A stretch of 59,436 nt of DNA from Bacteroidales bacterium. GTDB taxonomy: Bacteria; Bacteroidota; Bacteroidia; Bacteroidales; Muribaculaceae. The DNA is taken from NCBI GenBank assembly GCA_020859845.1, contig JAJBVL010000062.1, forward strand, positions 1 to 59,436, read 5' to 3'. This document shows positions 42,674 to 52,206 of this stretch, piece by piece. Made by a program: the position numbers and the translations under genes. The stretch's first letter is position 1. Every line of letters begins with the position of its first letter. The notes under the pieces are model-generated. The model was not told the DNA's origin and did not search any database. It saw nothing but the letters and a program-made list of their open reading frames with translations.

Positions 42674-43307
42674 CGCCACGCCGTCGTTGGTGGGTGTCTA
42701 CATGTCGGAGCTACGCGACATCAACATTCAGCGCGACCCGCTGCGCTTTCGCATCAATCTGGAGCGTATAGGTCAAATCATGGCCTATGAGATAAGCCGA
42801 CGCCTGACCTATGAAGATATCGAAGTGGCCACACCTCTTGGAGTGGCTCCATGCAAGACACCAGCTGAACAGGTGGTGCTCGGCACAATATTTCGCGCTG
42901 GCATACCTTTCCATCAGGGCTTTCTCAGCTACTTTGACCGCGCAGAAAATGCCTTTGTATCGGCCTATCGCAAGTATAAAGAGAAAGAGAACTTTGATGT
43001 ATTCATAGAGTATCTGGCCTCGCCACGCCTTGATGGCAAGACGCTCATCCTCACCGATCCTATGCTTGCCACAGGCGCTTCGATGGAGCTCAGCTATCGA
43101 GCATTGCTCACCAAAGGGCTCCCTTCGCATATACATATCGCCTCGGTGATAGCCTCTCAGCAGGCCATCGATTATATTCAAGGGGCCTTCCCTCAAGAGA
43201 AGACCACCCTATGGGTGGGTGCTATCGACCCATCCATCAACGAGCATTCCTACATAGTGCCAGGCCTTGGCGACGCAGGCGACCTTGCCTACGGCATCAA
43301 GGACTAA
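42654..43307 (+). CDS. upp: Uracil phosphoribosyltransferase
   Basis: The 217-aa enzyme makes UMP from uracil and PRPP. The PRPP-binding loop is TLILTDPMLATGASM, and VPGLGDAGDLAYGIKD at the C-terminus is the uracil-binding end. LGVAPCKTPAEQVVLGT and RAGIPFHQGFL are typical. The ATG lies within the 3' end of the TatD gene. Its stop is three bases from the stop of the convergent GH16 gene. Confidence 0.95.
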   Translation: MEIINFDATPSLVGVYMSELRDINIQRDPLRFRINLERIGQIMAYEISRRLTYEDIEVATPLGVAPCKTPAEQVVLGTIFRAGIPFHQGFLSYFDRAENAFVSAYRKYKEKENFDVFIEYLASPRLDGKTLILTDPMLATGASMELSYRALLTKGLPSHIHIASVIASQQAIDYIQGAFPQEKTTLWVGAIDPSINEHSYIVPGLGDAGDLAYGIKD

Positions 43308-43310
43308 GGC

Positions 43311-44102
43311 TTAAGGTTTCTTATATACCCTCACGTAGTCGAAGGCCGTGGAGTAGACATAGGCGGGGTCGTAAGGCCCTGCCCATGAGCCGTTGCCCAC
43401 AGCTTGGTTGATTATGATATAGAAGGGCTTGTCAAAAGGCCAAGCGTAGGGGTTGGTGTCGGTATGGTCGCGGCGTTGCACCTCCACCACATTGCCATCT
43501 ACGAGCCACGTGAGGCTCTCTGGAGTCCATTCAAGTGAGTAGACATGCCAGTCGGTCATATCGCCTGGCTTCTTCACTGAGCGTCCCGCGCCATCATGGT
43601 TGGTCCAATAGCCATGGGTAGTGTGGTAGGAGGCATTTTCATCGTCGATCTGCTCAAAGATATCAATCTCGCCACACTCGGGCCAACCATCGCTGGCGTC
43701 GACAGGCATCATCCAGAAGGCGGGGAAATTACCCTTGTGGGGTGAAGTCTTAATGCGAGCCTCCACCACTCCATATTGGCAACTAAACGAATCCTTGGTG
43801 TTGAGAGCACCGGTGAGAAACTCCACAGGGTCAGCATCCCAATTGTCGTTGAGTTTGCCATATAGCACCAGAGCACTATCCTCAATCACATACAGGTCCT
43901 CGCGTGGGGAGTTAAACCTACACCATGTGGGGTGGGCACGATCAGCCACCTTCCACTGCTGGGTCATATCGGGATGGGAACCCGTGGGGAGATTAAACTC
44001 GTCGGCCCATACCAGACGATAACCTTGGTCTTCCCAGCTCTGCTGGGCGTAAGATGTAAGAGAAGCTATGAGCAAAGCTCCAGTGAAGAGAATTTTGGTC
44101 AT
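43311..44102 (-). CDS. Secreted glycoside hydrolase family 16 beta-glucanase
   Basis: The 263-aa protein has a signal peptide (cleavage near TSYAQ, about residue 20). The GH16 active-site motif ExDxxE is complete as EIDIFE with Glu145 as nucleophile, Asp147 and Glu150 as acid/base. WADEFNLP at the start, FPAFWMMP, and YSLEWTPESLTWLVDG are typical GH16 strands. Likely substrates are beta-1,3 or mixed-linked glucans (laminarin or lichenin type). It follows hisIE on the same strand by 59 bases and could be read through from the his operon, an unusual neighbour. The sequence is full length. Confidence 0.92.
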   Translation of the reverse strand: MTKILFTGALLIASLTSYAQQSWEDQGYRLVWADEFNLPTGSHPDMTQQWKVADRAHPTWCRFNSPREDLYVIEDSALVLYGKLNDNWDADPVEFLTGALNTKDSFSCQYGVVEARIKTSPHKGNFPAFWMMPVDASDGWPECGEIDIFEQIDDENASYHTTHGYWTNHDGAGRSVKKPGDMTDWHVYSLEWTPESLTWLVDGNVVEVQRRDHTDTNPYAWPFDKPFYIIINQAVGNGSWAGPYDPAYVYSTAFDYVRVYKKP

Positions 44103-44161
44103 TTTTAATTAAAAAGGAGTTTAGAAAGGGATGAATATTTTTAGGTGAGTGGTTAAATAAG

Positions 44162-44767
44162 TCAAGAGGGGCGATGACGACGCTGGAGCTCTGCCTCGAG
44201 ATCGCTCAGTTTACACCCCATCTGCTCGGTCAACACCAAAAGGTGATAGATGAGGTCGCTGGCCTCATAGAGAAAGCGATCGCGGTTGCCGTCGACGGCT
44301 TCTATCACCGTCTCTACGGCCTCCTCGCCCACTTTCTGAGCTATCTTCTTGACGCCCTTAATAAAGAGGCGCGTAGTGTAGCTTCCTTCAGGCATTTCTT
44401 GATGGCGACGCTCCACGACGCTGCTCAGCTGGCGGATAAAGCCTTCGGCCTCTGGAGTGTCAAAGCAGGAGGTAGTGCCACGATGGCAGGTAGGACCATG
44501 AGGATTGGCCTTGATAAGGAGGGTGTCGCGATCGCAGTCGGTCAGCATTTCCACCACGTCGAGATAGTTGCCGCTGGTCTCGCCCTTAGTCCACAGGGCG
44601 TGGCGCGAACGGCTCCAAAAGGTGACGCGCCCAGTGGCCAAAGTCTTGTCGAAAGCCTCGCCGTTCATATACCCTACCATAAGTACACGGAGAGTAGTGG
44701 CATCTTGCACCACGACAGGCAATAGCCCATCGCTACATTTTGAAAGGTCAAAGTCGGAGAAAGTCAT
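44162..44767 (-). CDS. hisIE: Bifunctional phosphoribosyl-AMP cyclohydrolase / phosphoribosyl-ATP pyrophosphatase
   Basis: The 201-aa protein joins steps two and three of histidine synthesis. The HisI half has MVGYMNGEAF, TFWSRSRHALWTKGETSG, the zinc/magnesium site DCDRDTLLIK, and HTC-like GPTCHRGTTSCF. The HisE half (about 110-201) has SYTTRLFIKGVKKIAQKVGE and EASDLIYHLLVLL-type helices. It is the last his gene, separated from hisF by 67 bases that include a short repeat. Confidence 0.96.
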   Translation of the reverse strand: MTFSDFDLSKCSDGLLPVVVQDATTLRVLMVGYMNGEAFDKTLATGRVTFWSRSRHALWTKGETSGNYLDVVEMLTDCDRDTLLIKANPHGPTCHRGTTSCFDTPEAEGFIRQLSSVVERRHQEMPEGSYTTRLFIKGVKKIAQKVGEEAVETVIEAVDGNRDRFLYEASDLIYHLLVLTEQMGCKLSDLEAELQRRHRPS

Positions 44768-44834
44768 CTCTTTATCTCTTTTCTATATCTAATCTCTATA
44801 TTTCTAATCTCTATCACTCTGTCTCTCTATCTCT

Positions 44835-45617
<783 letters not shown>

Positions 45618-45638
45618 GCGTGTCATGCGTGTCTTTGA

Positions 45639-46364
45639 TTAGTTGTTGGCCAATTGTTGGAGTTCCTTAAGGCTTATAAGCCCCTCATAAATAGCTTTTC
45701 CCACTATGACTCGCGGCAATCCTTCTTGGGCTAAGCGCTCTATGTGAGCTGCCGTCCCGATTCCGCCAGACACAGTGAAGGTCAACGAAGGCAGCTGACA
45801 TTGAAGTGCCGTGTAGAGCTCATAGTTGGGGCCTTTGAGCATGCCATCACAGGCTATATCGGTGACGATGGCTTGAGATAATCCAGCGTTGGCAAAGCGC
45901 TGAAGAATATCGACGAGAGCAATAGGCGTGGCCTCTTGCCAGCCATTGACGGCAATCCTGCCATCGCGAGCATCAGCGCCAAGCACTATCTTATCGCTGC
46001 CATAGCTCCCAAGCCACTGCTCAAAGAGCTCGGGGTCAGTGGCGGCTACGCTTCCTATAATAGCATATGCAGCGCCAGCGTTGAACACATCTTTCAGCGC
46101 CTGATGGTTTTTCAATCCGCCGCCCCACTCTATGGCTACGCTCTCGATACGAGCCATCTGCTCCAGCAGCCGCAAGTTGGCCGGCGATTTAGCCTTGGCG
46201 CCATCAAGATCCACCACATGGATACGCCGCAGGCCATGGTCGGCATAGCGCTTGGCCATGTCGACTGGCGAAGCCTTGTATTCGCTTCGTTGGTGATAGT
46301 CGCCTTGCGATAGGCGCACACACTTCCCTTCGATAATATCTATGGCAGGAATAATCTCTATCAT
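45639..46364 (-). CDS. hisA: ProFAR isomerase HisA
   Basis: The 241-aa (beta/alpha)8 barrel isomerises ProFAR to PRFAR. IIPAIDIIEGKCVRLSQGD contains catalytic Asp9, VVDLDGAKA follows, WGGGLKN the phosphate loop, and TDIACDGMLKGPN the second catalytic Asp. SGGIGTAAHI binds the other phosphate. It lies five bases after hisH. Confidence 0.97.
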   Translation of the reverse strand: MIEIIPAIDIIEGKCVRLSQGDYHQRSEYKASPVDMAKRYADHGLRRIHVVDLDGAKAKSPANLRLLEQMARIESVAIEWGGGLKNHQALKDVFNAGAAYAIIGSVAATDPELFEQWLGSYGSDKIVLGADARDGRIAVNGWQEATPIALVDILQRFANAGLSQAIVTDIACDGMLKGPNYELYTALQCQLPSLTFTVSGGIGTAAHIERLAQEGLPRVIVGKAIYEGLISLKELQQLANN

Positions 46365-46369
46365 AGGCC

Positions 46370-46957
46370 TTAGAGTGAAAGAAAATTGGCGAGGATACGC
46401 TCACCCACATCGCCGCTCTTCTCGGGATGAAATTGGGTGCCGTAGAAGTTTTCATACTTAAGTACGGAGCTAAACATCACATCGCCATAGCGAGTAGTTG
46501 CGGCTGTGTCGGGACATAGAGTGGCATAGTAGGAATGTACAAAGTAGACGTAGCTCCCCGATGGGATATCCTTCAGGAGTTTGCTTTCCAGATTGCCCAA
46601 CGTGTTCCAGCCCATATGTGGCACCTTCAGGTCCTCGGCCACTGGGAAACGCTTGACGTGGGCATCAAAGATGTTGAGACAGTCGACATCGCCCTCTTCC
46701 GAATGGCGACACATGGCCTGCAGCCCTACACAAATGCCGAGCACAGGCCGGCGCAGGGTACGTATCACCTCTGTCAAGCCGCGCTCACGTAGATGAGCCA
46801 TGGCCTCGCCGCAGTGGCCCACTCCAGGGAGGAGCACACGGTCGGCGCTGCGCAGTGCCTGAGGATCGGCCGTAAGTTGCCACTCGGCTCCCAGGCGATG
46901 GAGAGCGTTCTCCACCGAGCGGAGATTGCCCATTTTATAGTCAACGATTGCTATCAT
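46370..46957 (-). CDS. hisH: Imidazole glycerol phosphate synthase glutamine amidotransferase subunit HisH
   Basis: The 195-aa class I amidotransferase supplies ammonia to HisF. Catalytic triad: Cys76 in LGICVGLQAMC, His177 and Glu179 in FHPEKSG. LLPGVGHCGEAM forms the oxyanion region. It overlaps the end of hisB by four bases (ATGA). Confidence 0.97.
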   Translation of the reverse strand: MIAIVDYKMGNLRSVENALHRLGAEWQLTADPQALRSADRVLLPGVGHCGEAMAHLRERGLTEVIRTLRRPVLGICVGLQAMCRHSEEGDVDCLNIFDAHVKRFPVAEDLKVPHMGWNTLGNLESKLLKDIPSGSYVYFVHSYYATLCPDTAATTRYGDVMFSSVLKYENFYGTQFHPEKSGDVGERILANFLSL

Positions 46958-48072
46958 AGGAGTCCTTTGCTTGAGGGTAAAGAATAGGAGAAGGGGTCGC
47001 GGCGTATGGCTTGGCGCAGAGCGCGAGCAAAAGCCTTAAACACTCCCTCTATCAAGTGATGGTTGTTTTCTCCGCGAGCCGATATATGGAGATTGCACTT
47101 CATGGCCACGCATAGCGAGTGGAAGAAGTGGCGATACATCTCTGTAGGGGTGTCGCCCACATATTCGCGTGTGAAGGTGACATCCCAGTCAAAGTCGGCA
47201 CGGCCTCCAAAGTCGATGAGCACCATAGCTCGGCTTTCATCCATAGGAAGCACGAAGCCATAGCGTTCGATGCCTCGTTTGGAACCCAGAGCCGCCAAGA
47301 TGGCCTCCCCCAACAGAATGGCTACGTCCTCCATTGAGTGATGTTCGTCGACCTCCAGGTCGCCACGGCATGTGAGCTCCAGCGAGATGCCAGCATGGTG
47401 GGGCAGTTGCCAGAGCATATGGTCAAGAAACTTTAGGCCCGAGTCTATTTCCGAGCGGCCGTTGCCGTCAAGGTCGAGGGCCACTCGTATACGGGTCTCC
47501 GACGTGTTGCGCTCCAGCTCCACAGCGCGGTCGCTGCTGAGAATGGTGCGCGCAATCTCGTGCCAGGAGGTGGTGACCAGTCGGCATGGTATCCCCTCAG
47601 GCGTCGTGTCGGCAAGGAGTATACCTTGTGCTCCCAGATTTTGGGCCAGCTGCAGGTCGGTAATACGGTCGCCCACCACGAAGCTGGCCCCTAAGTCATA
47701 GCTCCCGTCCATATAAGCGGTAAGCATCCCCGTGCCAGGCTTGCGGGTAGGAGCACATTCATAGGGGAAGGTGGAGTCGATGAGAATGTTGTCAAAGTGG
47801 ACCCCTTCGCCAGCCAAGGTGCGGAGCATCAGTTCCTGTGGCGGGAGAAAGTCCTCCATCGGGAACGAAGCTGTGCCCAGCCCATCTTGATTGCTCACCA
47901 TCACCAGTTGGTAGCCTCGCCCCATGAGCTGAGCCAAGGCGGTGATTACCTCAGGCACAAACTCCACCTTCTCCAGCGCATCTATCTGTTCATCGGCAGG
48001 TTCGCGCAGGATGGTGCCGTCGCGGTCAATAAAGATGGCCTTTTTAAGTGGCTGAGGAGCTGGTCTTGTCAT
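46954..48072 (-). CDS. hisB: Bifunctional histidinol-phosphatase / imidazoleglycerol-phosphate dehydratase
   Basis: The 372-aa fusion has an N-terminal HAD phosphatase (IFIDRDGTI with nucleophile Asp16 and Asp18, SNQDGLG, VVGDRITDL) and a C-terminal IGPD domain (about 180-372) with metal-binding histidine motifs DHMLWQLPHHAGI, DEHHSMEDVAI and FHSLCVAMKCNLHI. It performs steps six and eight of the pathway. The fused form is shared with Enterobacteria and Bacteroidota. It overlaps hisC by 29 bases and hisH by four. Confidence 0.97.
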   Translation of the reverse strand: MTRPAPQPLKKAIFIDRDGTILREPADEQIDALEKVEFVPEVITALAQLMGRGYQLVMVSNQDGLGTASFPMEDFLPPQELMLRTLAGEGVHFDNILIDSTFPYECAPTRKPGTGMLTAYMDGSYDLGASFVVGDRITDLQLAQNLGAQGILLADTTPEGIPCRLVTTSWHEIARTILSSDRAVELERNTSETRIRVALDLDGNGRSEIDSGLKFLDHMLWQLPHHAGISLELTCRGDLEVDEHHSMEDVAILLGEAILAALGSKRGIERYGFVLPMDESRAMVLIDFGGRADFDWDVTFTREYVGDTPTEMYRHFFHSLCVAMKCNLHISARGENNHHLIEGVFKAFARALRQAIRRDPFSYSLPSSKGLL

Positions 48073-49111
48073 TGTTGGGATAGTCTTTTAGTAGGGATAA
48101 TATACGCGTATTTTCTTCGGGAGTGCCGATGGTGAAGCGTAGAGTAGACTCACACCCCTTGACGCGCGAACGATTGCGCACTATCACACCATGGCTCAGC
48201 AGATAGTCATACAGATTGTCGGCATCCGTCACCTTCACCAGCAAGAAATTGGCATCGCTGGGATACACCTTCACAACGCAAGGCAGCCCTGGGAGCTCGC
48301 GCTCCATACGTAGACGCTCCGAGATAATCTCGTTGACCATCGGGCGAATGTCTGTATGCAGCCGACGGATTACCTCCTCCTGCGTTGGTCCATTAAGGTT
48401 GTAAGGATATTTCACTCGGGCATATATCTCGCTAATCTCTGGCGCAGAAAAGGCCATGCCCACACGCAGAGAGGCCATTCCCCAAGCCTTCGAGAAGGTC
48501 TGGAGGATGATGAGGTTGGGATATGATGCCAAGTGGGGCAAAAGGGAGCCTTCGGTGGAGAAGTCGACATACGCCTCATCCACCACTACCATGCCATCAA
48601 ACCGCCGAGCCAACTCGAGGATTTGCTCGTGGGGGAATGCGTTGGCCGTAGGGTTGTTGGGGGAGCAGAGCCACATCAGCTTGGTATACTCATCTGCAGC
48701 GCCCAGTAGCTCCTCTACGGGGAGGGAATAGTCGGGTCGCAGAGCCACAGCGCGCAGCTCCACATCGTTGACAGCGGCTGCCACTTGATACACCCCATAA
48801 CTTGGGGCGATGGCGATGGCGTTGTCAACACGTGGCTCGCAGAAGATACGATAAGTCAAGTCGATAGCCTCATCGCTGCCGGCACCTCCTATAAATATAT
48901 TTTCAGGCTTTACGCCCTTTAGCTTAGCGATAGCTTCCTTGAGACGCCGCTGATGAGGATCGGGATATCGGTTGACGCCCGTAGGATAAGGATTTTCGTT
49001 GGCATCAACCCATATCGAAATGTCGATGCCTCCCTTAAAGTCGTCGCGAGCCGTAGAGTAAGGCTCAAGAGCGCGTATGCAAGGGCGAATGTATTTTGAG
49101 GGATTTTGCAT
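48044..49111 (-). CDS. hisC: Histidinol-phosphate aminotransferase
   Basis: I choose the ATG at 49111 (355 aa); the longer frame opens with TTG overlapping the hisD stop. The PLP aminotransferase makes histidinol phosphate with glutamate. DANENPYPTGVNRYPDP at the N-terminus, CSPNNPTANAFP, VVDEAYVDF with the cofactor Asp, and TFSKAWGMASLRVG with the PLP lysine are all present. RNRSRVKGCESTLRFTIGT ends the protein. It overlaps hisB. Confidence 0.96.
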   Translation of the reverse strand: MQNPSKYIRPCIRALEPYSTARDDFKGGIDISIWVDANENPYPTGVNRYPDPHQRRLKEAIAKLKGVKPENIFIGGAGSDEAIDLTYRIFCEPRVDNAIAIAPSYGVYQVAAAVNDVELRAVALRPDYSLPVEELLGAADEYTKLMWLCSPNNPTANAFPHEQILELARRFDGMVVVDEAYVDFSTEGSLLPHLASYPNLIILQTFSKAWGMASLRVGMAFSAPEISEIYARVKYPYNLNGPTQEEVIRRLHTDIRPMVNEIISERLRMERELPGLPCVVKVYPSDANFLLVKVTDADNLYDYLLSHGVIVRNRSRVKGCESTLRFTIGTPEENTRILSLLKDYPNNDKTSSSAT

Positions 49112-49137
49112 GCGGGAAAGAAAAAAATGGAGGGATG

Positions 49138-50427
49138 TCAAGACTGGAGGTATTGGAGACGTAGCTTCACGGCTTGTGCATGGGCATCCAGCCCTTCAGC
49201 CTCAGCCATCGCTATGATAGTTGGCGCCAGCCCAGCTATCCCTTCTGGCTCCAGTTCTTGATAAGTAATCTTGCGAAAGAAGCTGTCGGTGTTGACACCG
49301 CTGAAAGCACGAGCCCAGCCTCCGGTGGGCAGAGTATGGTTGGTGCCAGAGGCATAGTCGCCGGCGCTCTCTGGAGAGTAAGGACCCACGAACACGCTAC
49401 CGGCATTCTTTATCTGATTGGCTACTTCCCACGGCTGATGCATAGCGATGATAAGATGCTCCGGCCCATACTGATTGACAAAGTGGATCATCGTCCCTAT
49501 ATGGTCAAACACCAAGATACGACTATGGCTCAGCGAACCTTCCACCGACTCGCGACGACTCAGCAGCGAAGCTTGGCGCTCCACTTCAAGCTCTACTTGG
49601 CGAGCGAAGTCGGCATCATGACACACCAACAGGGCTTGGCTATCGGGGCCATGCTCAGCCTGCGACAACATATCGCTGGCCACAAACACTGGCGAAGCGC
49701 TCTCATCGGCCATCACCAACACCTCGCTTGGACCAGCAGGCATGTCGATAGCGGTGGCCGTGGAGAGGGTCTGTTTGGCCTTGGTCACATATCTGTTGCC
49801 TGGCCCAAAAATCTTGTCAACACGGGGTATGCTCTCTGTGCCCAACGCCATAGCGGCTATGGCTTGAGCCCCACCCACGCGATAGATATGGTCGACGCCA
49901 CACAATTTTGCGCTATAGAGAATGGCCGGAGCTATTGGAGTGTTGTGGCTTTGAGGTGTGCAGAGCACCACCTCCCCGCATCCAGCTATTCTCGCGGGGA
50001 TGGCCAGCATCAACACTGTGGAGAAGAGTGGCGCACGCCCGCCAGGTATATAGAGGCCTACACGCTCGATGGCCACTTGACGTTGCACGCAGCGCACCCC
50101 CGGAGCCGTAAACACCTCGACGGGCTCCGTCATGAGTTGGGCTCGATGAAAAGCCTCGATATTGGCGGCTGCCGTCTTAATGGCTTCTTTTAGCTCGGGG
50201 CTCACTTGCTTCTCGGCCTCGGCTATCTCCTCGTCGGTTACCTCCAGAGCAGTGATAGTGGTGTGGTCAAAGCGCTCGGCAAGTTCTATGAGGGCAGCGT
50301 CGCCTCGCTCTTTCACTTGAGCTATGACATCGTCTACTGCCTCTTGCACTCGCGGGTCATCGTCGGGTATGTTGCGCTCTGTGAGTTGAGCCCAGCGCGA
50401 GGGTTCGGGGTTGATAATGATTTCCAT
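49138..50427 (-). CDS. hisD: Histidinol dehydrogenase
   Basis: The 429-aa zinc enzyme oxidises histidinol twice to histidine, the last step. Motifs: VGLYIPGGRAPLFSTVLM, KIFGPGNRYVTKAKQ, IDMPAGPSEVLVMAD, DMLSQAEHGPDSQ with the zinc-binding Gln and His, and QYGPEHLIIAM with the catalytic Glu and His. SGTNHTLPTGGWAR holds the last histidine. It begins one base after hisG. Confidence 0.98.
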   Translation of the reverse strand: MEIIINPEPSRWAQLTERNIPDDDPRVQEAVDDVIAQVKERGDAALIELAERFDHTTITALEVTDEEIAEAEKQVSPELKEAIKTAAANIEAFHRAQLMTEPVEVFTAPGVRCVQRQVAIERVGLYIPGGRAPLFSTVLMLAIPARIAGCGEVVLCTPQSHNTPIAPAILYSAKLCGVDHIYRVGGAQAIAAMALGTESIPRVDKIFGPGNRYVTKAKQTLSTATAIDMPAGPSEVLVMADESASPVFVASDMLSQAEHGPDSQALLVCHDADFARQVELEVERQASLLSRRESVEGSLSHSRILVFDHIGTMIHFVNQYGPEHLIIAMHQPWEVANQIKNAGSVFVGPYSPESAGDYASGTNHTLPTGGWARAFSGVNTDSFFRKITYQELEPEGIAGLAPTIIAMAEAEGLDAHAQAVKLRLQYLQS

Positions 50428-50428
50428 A

Positions 50429-51280
50429 TCAGCGTATAAGATTTTCGAGCGATAACACCAGTATATCCTCAGCGCCTATCTCCTTGAGCTGATGTATCTT
50501 GTCCCAAAGGGTATCTTCTTTGATGACGGCGTGGAGCGAATACCATCCCTTCTCGGCCAATGGCAGGAGAGTGGGGCTCTTCATGCCTGGCAGCAAAGCT
50601 ACAGCCTGGTCGATGCTCGCCTCAGGAAGGTTGAGGAGCACATACTTCATGCCGCGACTCTCCACAATGCTGTTAAATCTAAACTTCAAGCGCTCCAAGT
50701 CGGCTTGCTTCTCATCGCTCAGGCCAGGGGTGGCTATCAACACGGCCTCAGAGAAAAACACCTGCTCCACCTCGACCAATCCGTTTTGGATAAGAGTGCC
50801 TCCTGAAGATACAATGTCAAATATAGCATCGGCCATACCCACGGCAGGAGCCACCTCCACCGAGCCCGCTATCTCGTGGATTTCGGCAGGGATGTTATGC
50901 TCATGGAGCCATTGCGAAAGGATATGGGGATATGACGTGGCAATCCTCTTGCCGGCAAGGGTCTGTGGCCCTTCGTAGGCCACCTCGCGCGGCAGGGCTA
51001 TGGAGATTCTACACTCACTAAAGCCAAGCTTCATCACCTCCTCTACCGGCAGATGACGCTCAGCCACCTCATTTGCTCCCACGATGCCCAAGTCGGCCAC
51101 ACCCATACACACCGCTTGAGGTATGTCGTCGTCGCGCAGATATAGCACGTCGATGGGGAAGCCTTTTGCACGCGCCATAAGGCGGCGCTGGCTGCCCGAG
51201 ATGGTGATACCGGCGTCGGCAAGCAGGCGTACGCTGTCTTCGTTGAGCCTTCCTTTGGCCTGAATAGCTATTCTCAGCAT
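50429..51280 (-). CDS. hisG: ATP phosphoribosyltransferase, long form
   Basis: The 283-aa enzyme catalyses the first, committed step from ATP and PRPP. It is the long form: catalytic domain (residues 1-210, RIAIQAKGRLNEDS, DDIPQAVCMGVADLGIVG, and PRPP loop DIVSSGGTLIQNGL) plus a C-terminal regulatory domain (about 215-283) that binds histidine for feedback inhibition. It needs no HisZ. It leads the whole his operon; no attenuator with a run of His codons is seen upstream. Confidence 0.97.
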   Translation of the reverse strand: MLRIAIQAKGRLNEDSVRLLADAGITISGSQRRLMARAKGFPIDVLYLRDDDIPQAVCMGVADLGIVGANEVAERHLPVEEVMKLGFSECRISIALPREVAYEGPQTLAGKRIATSYPHILSQWLHEHNIPAEIHEIAGSVEVAPAVGMADAIFDIVSSGGTLIQNGLVEVEQVFFSEAVLIATPGLSDEKQADLERLKFRFNSIVESRGMKYVLLNLPEASIDQAVALLPGMKSPTLLPLAEKGWYSLHAVIKEDTLWDKIHQLKEIGAEDILVLSLENLIR

Positions 51281-51361
51281 AAATGTCAGAAAAGTATGAA
51301 AAGTATATTGAAAAGTATTATGTGTTAGTAACGATCAAACCTATAACGCGATTTGGAAGTG

Positions 51362-51369
51362 CAAAGTTA
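51362..51369 (-). promoter_or_regulatory. -7 element of the his operon promoter
   Basis: TAACTTTG on the minus strand (51369-51362) gives a leader of about 75 bases before hisG. A minus-strand TTTG (51396-51393) is 23 bases upstream, slightly long. No histidine-rich leader peptide was found. Confidence 0.55.
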
Positions 51370-51474
51370 ATGATTTTAAGCATATTTTAAAACAAAGTGT
51401 TGTGAATGGTCTTTATTCTTTGACTAAATGATGAAATATTGCAAAAATGTGGGCGCAAATAAAAATATTTGCGT

Positions 51475-51482
51475 TATCTTTG
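51475..51482 (+). promoter_or_regulatory. -7 element of the psd promoter
   Basis: TATCTTTG lies 14 bases before the psd ATG at 51497, leaving a leader of only a few bases. It diverges from the his promoter. Confidence 0.5.
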
Positions 51483-51496
51483 TAGCTTGATAAGAA

Positions 51497-52162
51497 ATGA
51501 GAGTTAAGATACACCGCGAAGGTACCAATATATTGATAATCCTGCTACTAATCCTGGCCATTATCAATGTCCCCGCCTGGATGTTTATCCGGCCGGCGGT
51601 CATCCCTATTATTTTTTCTTCAGTGTCAGGAGTAGTGTTTCTGCTCGTGCTCAACTTCTTCCGCTCCCCTCGGCGCCATTTCCGCGGCGACCCCAGGAAT
51701 GTGGTGGTGTCGTCGGTCGATGGCAAGGTGGTGGCGCTCGAAGAGACCTATGAGAGCGAGTATCTCCACAGGCGCGTCATTCAGCTATCGGTGTTTATGA
51801 CCATCTTTAATGTGCATGCCAACTGGTTTCCCGTGGATGGGCGGGTGCTCTTGGTGCGTCATCACTCGGGACGCTTCATGTCGGCCTACCTCCCCAAGTC
51901 GAGCACCGAGAACGAGCGCTCCACCGTGGTGATCCGAGCCACCAACGGCCAGGACATCCTCGTGAGGCAGATAGCGGGCGCCATTGCTCGACGCATCGTC
52001 ACGTATGCCGAGCCTGGCGAGGAGGCCAATATAGAAGACCACATGGGATTTATCAAGTTTGGCTCGCGTGTGGACATCTTTCTCCCGCTTGACGCCGAGA
52101 TTTACGTAAAAATCGGCGACCACACCACCGGAGGCATCACCGAAGTGGCTCGCTTACAATAG
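51497..52162 (+). CDS. psd: Phosphatidylserine decarboxylase, short form
   Basis: The 221-aa membrane enzyme makes phosphatidylethanolamine. Two N-terminal membrane spans (about residues 12-30 and 32-54) precede the catalytic part with SSVDGKVVALEE, FMTIFNVHANWFPVDGRV and the self-cleavage site GFIKFGSRVD, where Ser190 becomes the pyruvoyl cofactor. Length and the FGSR site fit the short archaeal-type branch. pssA starts 44 bases downstream. Confidence 0.96.
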   Translation: MRVKIHREGTNILIILLLILAIINVPAWMFIRPAVIPIIFSSVSGVVFLLVLNFFRSPRRHFRGDPRNVVVSSVDGKVVALEETYESEYLHRRVIQLSVFMTIFNVHANWFPVDGRVLLVRHHSGRFMSAYLPKSSTENERSTVVIRATNGQDILVRQIAGAIARRIVTYAEPGEEANIEDHMGFIKFGSRVDIFLPLDAEIYVKIGDHTTGGITEVARLQ

Positions 52163-52206
52163 ACGCCCCGTCTCCAACCATCTCCTTTTACTTATACTCC
52201 AGCCCC

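Noticed and set aside
49174-50193. 339-codon plus-strand frame across hisD
   Set aside because: Antisense to hisD, which has every catalytic motif.
51281-51361. Histidine attenuator leader peptide before hisG
   Set aside because: The 80-base leader contains no run of His codons on the coding strand and no clear terminator stem.
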